Assembly: GCF_964355755.1 (NCBI RefSeq)
Contig: NC_092670.1
Span: 8,989,201 to 9,053,200, forward strand
Source of the DNA: Antedon mediterranea
Lineage: Eukaryota > Echinodermata > Crinoidea > Comatulida > Antedonidae
Reading direction: 5' to 3'
Length of the DNA: 64,000 nucleotides
Part shown: in pieces, positions 1 to 9,323 of the stretch
Layout: each line of letters opens with the position of its first letter
How positions within the stretch are numbered: the first letter of the stretch is position 1
Notes under the pieces: generated by a model
What the model was told of the DNA's origin: nothing
The model's input: only the letters and a program-made list of their open reading frames with translations
Databases searched by the model: none
Position numbers and translations under genes: made by a program

Positions 1-865
1 ACGTGTCTGAGTACTTACGTATCTGTCAGCGATAAGATGATTTTTTTAAGTTTTAGTAGTATTTATTTCGGTTTTTAGTCATAATAATACAGTAATAATC
101 ATTATAAAATGAAAACGTAATAACAGCAAATGTCGTCGTTTGTAATTAAATGTTAAATTATTGGAGGTTAGTACAGTAGTTACCTTTTATTATTACTCTC
201 ACATCCGTCATTGTATACTAGATAAACGGCAATAATCTAATCTACTACTAAATGCTCATAGCAGCAATGAGGCTGGTATCCACTTAAATAGTTTCGTGAT
301 TTTAAAATACGAGTGACTATTTAAAAATGTATTAAATATTTTCGAAATGTTAAAACAGTTTAATATTTTCCAAAACTTGCAAAACTAAACAACAAAAACC
401 ATTCGTTTTAAAACGATTTTCAAAAAGCACATTACTTCATTATCTGTAAAATAAAATGAAAATACAAATTATGTATAAAAGATATTCATGTTTACTTTTA
501 ATAATTCAAGTTTTCATCATCACAGACTAGTGGGTATTTCAATTTCCATGTACTACTATTCGTAGAAAATAATAGATTAATAACTCATAAATGAAAAAAA
601 AATAGAATGCAGCATGCACAGCAGCCGACCACTGACATCTTCCACAGAGCCATATAAAACAGCGCCCTCAAGTATTAACTTGACCAAATACGACGTACGC
701 AAATACGATGAAAGCTGTGCTTTTTTCGTACGAGTCTGTACATATTATTATACATTTTAGGTCAATAGTTTTTGCCATTATAAGATCGAACATATGATTG
801 GTATCTAAAAATTTAATAAAACTGGGTTTAAATGTAATATAAATATACTTTAAATAGCATTAAAC
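1..865. other. AT-rich intergenic stretch, no gene seen
   Basis: I find no exon-like reading frame with plausible splice sites, no RNA gene and no clear repeat structure here. Composition is AT-rich like the rest of the intergenic sequence in the window. Confidence 0.5.
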
Positions 866-1000
866 TTGGGTACGGGCCAGCCAATGATGGGTACGGGTCA
901 GCCAATGATGGGTACGGGTCAGCCAAAATTTTGGGTACGAGTAAGCCAAAATTTGGGTACGAGTTGGTGGGTACGAGTTGGCATGGGTACGGGTTGACCT
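866..1000. repeat. Short degenerate tandem repeat, about 21-bp unit
   Basis: The phrase GGGTACGGGTCAGCC recurs about every 21 bases (three good copies with the spacer AATGAT), then decays into GGGTACGAGT variants. The open frames across it are a by-product of a unit length divisible by three and do not look like a gene. Confidence 0.8.
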
Positions 1001-1385
1001 GTATTCGTTTCATCAACACACAGTGCATGCTAGGATAAAAGGTCAAATCGTTGATCGCTTGAATTGGCGGAGTTGTCAACAATCATCGTCGCCTCCTCGC
1101 TGTCCGATGTATTCGCGCGGTTTTTACCATTTTCATTATTGTATTCGTTCACGTTTGCATTGTGTTAATTTTGTTCTCGGTTCATTTAATAAAAGTTATT
1201 TTAAGGGTTTCATTGTTTCATCTATACACTATGGAAGAAGATGCCATTTTTGCGATGTTATTTTTTCTTCTGTTTGGAGTTGGAAATGATAGAGGCCTAC
1301 TACCACTACGAACGAGTTGGCCCCGTCACGCCAAATGAGGTACCACTGCCAAATGAGGTACCGCACTTAATTTGGCGTCTAAGGC

Positions 1386-2109
1386 GGGTATTGCTAAACC
1401 CCGCAACCCCCGCAAACCTCCAAAAAAACATAGCAAACCCCATCGAACCAACATAAAAGTGATTGAATCATGTAGTGTACAACCCACTGGGTATATCCAT
1501 GTAAAAAAAATATTACATTTTTACTGTTAACTAATTATTTTTGGGGTGAAACATCATTTTTTTGGTCAAAATTGATTGTTAAACCCTGCAAACCTCCAAA
1601 AAAATATAGCAAACCCCACTGAACCAACATAAAAGTGATTGAATCATGTAGTGTACAACTCACTAGGTATATCCATGTAAAAAAAATATTAAATTTCTAC
1701 TGTTAACTACTTATTTACATAATTTTTTGGTCAAAAATGATTGCTAATTTTTAACCAAAAAATGATGTTTTATCCCCCAAAAATTAGTTAACAATAGAAA
1801 TTTAATAATTTATATACCCAGTGGGTCGTACACTACATTATTTAATCACTTTTATGTTGGTTCGGTGGGGTTTGCTATAGTTTTTTGGAGGTTTGCGGGG
1901 TTTAGCAATCATTTTTGACCAAAAAAATGATGTTTTACCCCCAAAATAAGTTGTTAACAGTAGAAATTAAATTTTTTTTTTAACATTAATATACACAGTG
2001 GGTTGTACACTACATGATTCAATCACTTTTATGTTGGTTCGGTGAAGTTTGCTATGTTTTTTTGGAGGTTTGCGGGGGTTTGCGGGGTTTGCGGTGTTTA
2101 GCAATACCC
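1386..2109. mobile_element. Foldback DNA element with 8-bp TSD (hAT/Merlin/P-type)
   Basis: The ends are GGGTATTGCTAAAC and its reverse complement GTTTAGCAATACCC. The element is flanked on both sides by the same 8 bases, TCTAAGGC (1378-1385 and 2110-2117). Inside, a ~185-bp unit occurs twice forward (from 1386 and ~1575) and twice inverted (~1745 to the end), so the whole 724 bp can fold on itself. There is no transposase frame, so it is non-autonomous. An 8-bp duplication fits hAT, Merlin or P superfamilies; the GGG end does not decide among them. Confidence 0.88.
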
Positions 2110-2117
2110 TCTAAGGC

Positions 2118-3430
2118 GCCAAATTAGGTACTATTGCAAAATGAAGTTCTATTGTAATTTTGTAAAATGCAGTTTATATAAAACAAACATATTTGAGCCA
2201 GTATTAAACTACAATATGTATTCTGTGTTGTTACGCCTGTTATTAGATCAAGCTATTACATTAAATTAAATATAAAGCAGAAAATAGTTATCCTTTTTTG
2301 ATTTTCGTCGAATAGATCGAAGCGGAAGTGCTTCGGTCATGGTCCGCAAATTATATGATACGCCTTGAAGTGTGCCAAAATGTTTTTACTACTTTTAGTT
2401 GAATCAGGGAAGAGTTAAATTTAACTCTTCCCTGGTTGAATCACCGCGTGTACAGTTAAAACCAATAGATTGTGCTGCAGTGCAGATTGTCTGTACAGTA
2501 ATGTGGGCTGTCTGCTTGGGGGTCTGTCTATCAAGGTACAACATTTCGACGAAGCCAATTTAATATTTTCATTTTGTTTTAATATCTGTAGAATGCGTCG
2601 TCATTTATTCTGAAGCTAATACTGTAGGCCTATATACCGTAATCAGGCGGTATTATTAAGGCTAGCTCACGTACAGCAGAATTCACGTAGAATTATGTGG
2701 TGTTGTTGCTTGATTGTAAATTGCCCAGATTCTTCATTAGAAAAAAAACTGATCAATTTGAACTGATATTAAGGAGTCTTTAGAACATGACAGATATTAA
2801 GATGTCCTCTATAAACGGAGTCCTCACAAACTCATATAAGAGGTCCTCTTGTAAAATCAGGTTCCCGTCGAATTTATTTTAGATAAGTAACTAAATTATC
2901 ATGGATTTCGTACCCACCATTCCATCGATAGCTTTTTTTTTTTTTTTTGTGGTGCAAACACCACTTTTATCCACATTCATTATATTATCTCATGTCATTA
3001 AATAAAATCATATTATTTAACACATTTGTTAATTCCCAATGTCGTTACAATTCATCAGTAACATTTTTACATTTATGAATTCCGTATTGCCTCCTATTTT
3101 CATTAATGTTCTTCGTTTTAAAATATTTTACACATAAAGAATTTGTGAGATTTTCAATTGTTTGTTTTAATTTTACAACCCGGATTATACAATGTATTTA
3201 TATACAAGATAAAACGAATTAAATCAGATCAGCACCACCTGTAACTCGTATCACTGTGAATTCCTTTTCTGATAATCGAGCAAATTAGAATTTATATTAA
3301 CATAATAGTATTTCTTAAAGCTACCCATTTTTCTATACTTGTTTCTTTATTGTTATATCTTTCACATTCAATGTTAAGCATATTGCTTTCCTTTTGAATG
3401 AATTCCATAAAGATTTACCCACTGGCTTAT
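2118..3430. other. Intergenic stretch, no gene seen
   Basis: Apart from the 30-bp palindrome at 2405-2434 and a T-run at about 2931-2948, I see no gene-like structure. The short open frames are unrelated to any family I recognise. Confidence 0.45.
2405..2434. mobile_element. 30-bp perfect palindrome with 7-bp flanking duplication
   Basis: The half-site CAGGGAAGAGTTAAA is followed directly by its reverse complement, with no loop. The same seven bases GTTGAAT stand on both sides (2398-2404 and 2435-2441). A second palindrome with the same half-site and a different 7-bp duplication lies at 25834-25875. Two independent insertions with their own duplications indicate a transposed unit, although at 30 bp it is nothing but two fused termini. 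The CAGGG end recalls hAT elements, but those make 8-bp duplications. Confidence 0.75.
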
Positions 3431-4368
3431 TTACAGATGTATTGTCCCCCTGAACAATTTTTTTTTTTTTTAAAGGCCATTTTAATGATACATAAAAGTT
3501 ATTCACTTTGAAAAAAAATTGGATCAAAAAAAAAATTATTTACCTTAGAAAATCGTAATTTAAAGTAAAAAATAGTCAACCTGCTAGTCCTAGAGTAGTA
3601 GCTAGTCTAGTAGTGGTAGTAGTACTAGGCCTAGTTGTAGGCCTGAGTGAGGGTTCACCCTGAGTGAGTAGCAGGCCTAACTAATACTAATAGATACAAC
3701 TTGTAAGCCTTATTAATAGTTATTGCCAACCTAGCTTTAAATAGGATTAGGCCTATAACATTCATCTGTGAGCATGGAGTAAGGAATAAGGTTTTAGCAT
3801 GAGGTATAAAAATAAAATATTTTATACCTCCATGGTTTTATTGTGACTTGTGTGAATTTCGACACCACCAACTCGTCTTATTTTTAGTATAATACTATAA
3901 TATTAATAATACTCTTTAGTTTATCATTATTCATATCACTTTTCATTCATTTTAAAACATTTAATTTTCTTTTCTATGTAGAGTTTGTGATTAAAAAAAT
4001 TATACATAAGAGCAGCGAAACTCAAAAAGCGAAAACTTGTGAATGGCTGCCAAAAATAGAAAATAAGGTCACCACCAGGGCCAGGAGAGATTATGGTGCT
4101 TGGTTTTTCCTTCATGATTAATTAGATTTTAATGCTAATATAAATTTGTGAAAATTGTAACTAGGCCTATACTGTACATCCAATAATGTAATTATTTTAG
4201 AGAAAATGACCAAATAATCTAAGTTGAATATTTTTTGGAATGTGTACTTTACAGTACTTAGTACCGTTATGTTGAAAATTCTTCCAAAGCAATAACGTTC
4301 AAACCAACGTTCACACAATTAAACTTTTTATGTACATATTTTAATAAATAATGTCTTTCTTTTAATAG

Positions 4369-5018
4369 GTATTAACACACTTGAATGAACAATATGAGCA
4401 AGTAGTGGAAAATGGTGAAGAAATCAACACAAAATGTGGTAGCAACATTCACAATATTTATTTGAACGTTTCTTACTATGACACTTTAAAATGGATGAAC
4501 AATCACAGAAGACAAGTGTCATATTATTTATGTTGTGATTCTCTGTGTTTAGAGAAGGATGCTTTAGACCAGGTCCGCCTTATATTATTAGCCAATCAAA
4601 ATCGTATAATTTTTGGAGGGAAAATGTTATCCTCCTCTGAAGCCTAAAATTTGCATATCCAGTATAAAAGTGGAATGTAATAGATATTAGAGAAGAAGAG
4701 AGAATAAGATCAGAGTAGATAAACGGAAAGATGATAAAGAGAATATTAAGGCTTGACTGGTAGTGGTAGAAAGATGTATTAATCGAATTACAAGGAATAA
4801 AAGTTCTAGTTGAGTTAAATATACCTTTTGTATGAGTTATCATTCAGTGACAGCTGTGTACGTCGCGTGGAAATATATACGCCTGAGAAAGCTCGGAACC
4901 AACTAAAATAAATTCACTACAACAAGCTATTGCTGTAATGCCACAATCAACACATCAATTAATAGTTGAAAATAAATTGTCAACAATAATGCAGAAATTC
5001 AATGAAATATACAAGTAA
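4369..5018 (+). pseudogene. Exon-like coding segment inside TTAA element, copy 1
   Basis: A splice-acceptor-like sequence (TTTTAATAG) precedes an open frame that begins V-L-T-H and runs through the motif NGEEINTKCGSNIHNIY to a natural stop at 5016-5018. It is interrupted after the H-R-R-Q codons by a solo LTR (4517-4921). The same frame, uninterrupted, occurs at 22518-22765. About 80 codons are conserved between the copies. I do not recognise the family. It could be the remnant of the element's own protein or a captured host exon. Confidence 0.45.
4517..4921 (+). mobile_element. Solo LTR (405 bp) with 5-bp TSD
   Basis: The insertion begins TGTCATATT and ends TTCACTACA, the TG...CA form of retroviral-type LTRs. 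ACAAG is present on both sides (4512-4516 and 4922-4926). The other copy of the host element (21395-25745) has the uninterrupted target at about 22667. Inside are a TATA-like TATAAAAG (4663-4670) and AATAAA (4796-4801) in the order expected for promoter and poly(A) signal. No internal region is present, so the element was lost by LTR-LTR recombination. Confidence 0.88.
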
Positions 5019-6346
5019 TTAACTCATTTTTTACTGTACTGTACTGTAAATCTTCACACATTAAAATTATGGTGATTTTATCTCATGTACTGTAGTAGTA
5101 TTTTTTATTTATTTAATGCTGTATACAAATGTTATTGCTCGAATTATGAAAACTATACAACATTTTAAAAGCTGGAAAACAACCAACACATTTGCCTAAT
5201 GCTTTATGATAGTCATCCAATATTTATCTTGTGTTCCACTACCGAGTCTACTGCCAGTTGCCTTTAAAATGCTGTATGGGTGTAACTTCTGTTCCAGTCT
5301 TCATTAGCTTAAGTCTATAAATTGAAAAACAATGATGTATAAATACAAAAGTCAAATAGAAAAGTTAAATATTTCACAATTTATTGCATACATATAATTA
5401 TTATTTCTGTACATGAATCTGAAGTTTTCAATTTGGGGTACTAATGTACAGTAAGGAATCCCTGAAAAGTGCATCTCCTCCCTAAAAAAGGCCTAGTCTA
5501 ATTACTAGTGTTTTCGTTTTGGTTGCTATCAACAACAATCTATTCTACCGTCAACTTCTTTGGTACTGTATGCTGATCATTTTCCAAATGTTCGTTTTTT
5601 GTCATCAGTTAGTCTTTTTTAGACTTTAAAATTAATTCGAGCTCCAAATGTATATCAGTGGTACATCAACATAGTAGGCCTATTTCCTGTAGCTAGTTGT
5701 GGAGTGATGGCTTAGCTAGGTGAGTACGACATATATGACCTAGCTAGGCCTCAAAGTGGGTTCCCGTCTTCTTTTCTGACCCGATTATCTGCCTGCCTAC
5801 AGCTGCTGCTACACTACACTACACAGTAGTAGTAAACTACAGTACTAACTAGGCCTAGTAGGCTCTACTAGATAGTAGAAGTAGGCTTATATTATAGCCC
5901 TAGCCTAGATAGCTAAGCCTATAACTATACGCCAAAAACTATTATAGGAGGATGTGTCATTCATCTAAAATAGAATTCTACTTACCAGCAAATTAACGGC
6001 AGAGCTTTTTACATCATACGATCAGGGAAACCCCAGCACTTTCTTCTGTTCTTCGCACATGTTTGTTTACGTGGTGAACAGATCGGATCTCCCCTGTTTG
6101 GATACTCATTAACATATCATGAATATTTATGAGCTGTTAGCTAACCATCGTTATTTTGGAATTTCTGAACTTATGAGTTCGAAAAAATGGTAAACTTATT
6201 TTGATTTTTTATAAGCGAAATCAATATTTTTTCGGATTTTTTTTCGGCGAAAGTGAATAACTTTATTATAACTACAAAATGGTCTATTCAAAATTTGATT
6301 TTTTTCATCTTTATTTTTCATGTTTTGGGGGACAATACAACTTTAA

Positions 6347-6602
6347 TGCTGATTTATGGCTAGGCGTAAAATAAGACGTGGTAGGAGGATGATTGCTGGC
6401 AGCGAAGCAGCAATAAATGGGCCCAATCTTGTTAGCAACGTCGCATGACATGATTTATATTACGACCTGTTTTAACGAGAGGTCAAAATAGACCCTGAGG
6501 ACACTTCCAACACGGTAACGGCGACCGGGAATCCACCAAATGTTAGGATTCAGCCAAGTAGCCTTTTTTGCAATTAAAATCTCATTACACGGAATCTCTA
6601 TG
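6347..6602. other. Intergenic, no gene seen
   Basis: This is the flank between the TTAA element and the next nested transposon. No exon or repeat structure is supported. Confidence 0.4.
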
Positions 6603-6813
6603 GGCCCGTTTGCGATTTTTTTTTTCGTACATAAGTTGGGGACCCCCTCATGAAACGTTACAAAATTAACATGAATAATTCATCAGTTAAATTTTCTTGT
6701 TCCGTGTGCACCCAAGCGTATAGCAACAAGAAGTGATTACACAACTGCGATACGATACTTTTACAGTAGGCCTAGGATTCTAAGTCAATTCACGTGATTG
6801 CCTTCGCGCACTC

Positions 6814-6816
6814 TTC

Positions 6817-6849
<33 letters not shown>
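6814..6849. repeat. (CA)n microsatellite
   Basis: This is an uninterrupted run of CA dinucleotides, about 17 units. Confidence 0.95.
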
Positions 6850-6850
<1 letters not shown>

Positions 6851-6939
6851 ACTATGTAAAATGTGTCGAGTCGAGGCTAATCGACAGCTAGGCAAGACAT
6901 TACACTAAGTAGTAATTCATTGGATATAGCCCAAAGAAA

Positions 6940-8026
6940 GGGTGTCACGAAAGCTCAGACCACGAAAGCTCAGACCCCCTAAGACCTAAGATCACGAAAG
7001 CTAAGACCCAACACCTAAGATTACAAATATTTATCTTTCGCACCTGCCTTGTATTTTTAACTCCCAACATTTATTCTGAATACCACACCTTAGAATTGGC
7101 ACTTTCATGAAAAAGAATCACATAAAAAGTAACAAATACATTTTTAAATTGATGATTTTACAGACGTTTTTCTCGCACACAAAATTACTAGCCTACAGTA
7201 CAGTAGGCCTACCCCATGGGCCATTTTCAATGTTTTTGTTTCTATGGAACGTCAAAAGAGCAAAAATTATATAGAGGGCTGAAAACTCTGTGGAGTCCAT
7301 CTACAGTGTGGATGGAACAATGTAAAATTAAAATTGTAATGATAATAGTATAATCATGCAAGTACGAAGAAATAAATACTGGCAAATAAATTTTAATTTA
7401 AAAATCATGATAAGTTTTTTTGTTTCGTTTTCTTTCTGTTTTTATACTTGTACTATTATTGTTGCTCTTTTGGCGCTCCATAGAAACAAAAACATTGAGC
7501 ATGGGGAGCTCGAAGAGTTACATTGTCATTACAGTATACAAAGAAACACATCTGTAAAATCATCAATTTAAAGGATTTATTTATTTGTTATTATGTGTTT
7601 CTCCTTCTAAAAGTACTTATAAGTCCTAATTTTAAAGTGTGGTGTTCAAGATAAAGTTAGTCAACAAATTTGGAGTCAAAATACAAGAAAGGCAGGTGCG
7701 TAAGAAAAACATCCTCTGAACCAACACAATGGAGTAAATATATACCAACAAACAACCCGTCAAGTTTGTTTGTTGTAAAGAAAAAATATACATTTACTCA
7801 ACGGGCGAAAATAATGTGAGTTTATCTATGTTTTGCGGTAGTATTAAATTATATTTATGGTAATAAATGAAACCTACTGTGTTTAAAATTATGTATGGAT
7901 AAACAAGTATTGTTTTTAAGCTGTAGTATATCTTAGTATTTGTAATCTTAGGTGTTGGGTCTTAGCTTTCGTGATCTTAGGTCTTAGGGGGTCTGAGCTT
8001 TCGTGGTCTGAGCTTTCGTGACACCC
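6940..8026. mobile_element. Foldback DNA transposon with 10-bp TSD, copy A
   Basis: The termini are GGGTGTCACGAAAGCTCAGA and its reverse complement. CCCAAAGAAA is duplicated at 6930-6939 and 8027-8036. The arm carries three sub-repeats of CACGAAAGCT(C/A)AGAC, and inverted homology extends well beyond 90 bp, almost to the centre. A near-identical copy with a different 10-bp duplication is at 48188-49266. Duplications of 9-11 bp suggest Mutator-like transposition. A 71-codon frame (7356-7571) with a hydrophobic stretch lies in the inner arm and is probably not a gene. Confidence 0.9.
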
Positions 8027-8519
8027 CCCAAAGAAAGCTTAGACCCACAAGAATAAAGAATGTGTATAATTTGTGTACTGTATTTTTTTAATTCTGCTAT
8101 TTTATTATCAAACAATATGCATGTAATCAAAGGAACTGCGCGTATATGAACACTAGAATAGACATGGGTTTAGAGAATAGCAATTAGGCCTAATTATAGT
8201 ATCAATAGAAACTATAATTTTAACACGTAATTCTTTAGTAATAAATTATATTAAACACACCATAAACTAAAGGCTGATTATTTCGACAATCCACACAAAA
8301 CGCCGCTATTCTATTATGAAATCGCACGCGGCAACCACAGCGGAGATAGGCCTAGAATCGTACCGCACTTGTGTAAACTACTGTAATCACTTCTTGTTGC
8401 TATACGCTTGGGTGCACACGGAACAAGAAAATTTAACTGATGAATTATTCATGTTTATTTTGTGACGTTTCATGAGGGGGTCCCCAACTTATGTACGAAA
8501 AAAAAATCGCGGCCCGTTT

Positions 8520-8869
8520 ACGAACAGCAAGTATCCGGATAACTTTTCATCTTTTGGGGTCATTAATCATGCCTTAATGACCCTTAATGACTTTTTTGAG
8601 TACTACCACCTGGGTTATCCGGACCAACCTCAGCCCGGCAAATTTGGAGGGTTGGCTTGTCCTCAGGGGAGTTGAAGGCGACCTTGCTGGATTAAACAAT
8701 GTATTTTATGAGATAATCACGCAAATCAGGCTGAAAATAAGGCCATGAGTAGCCGGATACCTAGAAGTCTGTAAACGGTAGGGAGAATTTTGATTTAGCC
8801 TTGTCAGGAGAGACCTCTGGCATATCCAGATACTTTAAATGTTCATAAACACAACCTTTGTTGTTATAC
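8520..8869. other. Intergenic, no gene seen
   Basis: No supported gene is present. A short open frame ending near 8675 starts inside the transposon arm and matches nothing I recognise. Confidence 0.4.
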
Positions 8870-9323
8870 CAAAGATTGTATAGCGCCGCTACGCGGCGCA
8901 AGATAGGTAACTGTTGCCAAGCTCCTATCTTATAACACTACGCGCCCAGTAAATCCATGGACGCCATTCGGGCGGATAGGTTATTATTGTGATTTAAATG
9001 TAAATGGTTTAAACTTTGCGGTCCGCCTCGAAGTATCTGTGGTTAACCATCTTGATGAATGATTCATGGAAAAGGGAAGAAATTATGTAAACAAAGTAAA
9101 ATAAAAGTTTCTTTGGGATCTGGACACTTACCGATTAATTCTGTGTGTTTACATTGATACGTTTGGTTAGACAACTTCGTTCTTTAACCGAAACATCGTG
9201 GATATTGCCTTGACAACGACTTTATTCCGGTTCAAATTTGTCCGCCGGAATGGCGTCCATGGATTACAAAGGTTTCACCCAGTTACCTATCTTGCGCCGC
9301 TACGCGGCGCTATACAATCTTTG
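8870..9323. mobile_element. 454-bp foldback element with perfect 44-bp TIRs
   Basis: The arm 8870-8913 (core TAGCGCCGCTACGCGGCGC, itself a palindrome) is exactly inverted at 9280-9323. A second inverted stretch lies just inside (CATGGACGCCATTC versus its reverse complement near 9250). It appears to have landed in the left terminus of the larger foldback element that resumes at 9324. No clear target duplication is visible and no coding capacity is seen. Confidence 0.8.

Larger units (their letters stand above)
3435..6342. mobile_element. TTAA-flanked DNA transposon, copy 1
   Basis: The left terminus AGATGTATTGTCCCCC is mirrored by GGGGGACAATACAACT at the right. The right flank is TTAA (6343-6346); the left flank is TTAC, a one-base decay of TTAA. 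A second copy of the same element is at 21395-25745, and shorter relatives are at 30959, 52475 and 61057. TTAA targets are used by piggyBac and Kolobok; no transposase is visible, so the superfamily is open. It contains an exon-like segment (4369-5018) and a solo LTR (4517-4921). Confidence 0.85.
6612..8510. mobile_element. DNA transposon with long TIRs and 9-bp TSD
   Basis: The left arm starts GCGATTTTTTTTT then CGTACATAAGTTGGGGACC. The right arm is its reverse complement, ending at 8510. The arms match for about 170 bp. GGCCCGTTT flanks both sides (6603-6611 and 8511-8519). Long TIRs and a 9-bp duplication are typical of Mutator-like elements, but no transposase is present. A second transposon (6940-8026) lies inside, together with a (CA)n tract at 6814-6849. 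Confidence 0.82.

Noticed and set aside
7356-7571. 71-codon frame with a hydrophobic stretch, conserved at 48602-48811
   Set aside because: It lies in the inner arm of a foldback transposon. Its conservation reflects recent duplication of the whole element, not demonstrated selection.
8870-9323. CRISPR-like palindromic repeats
   Set aside because: There is one inverted pair only, with no spacer array, in a eukaryotic transposon setting.
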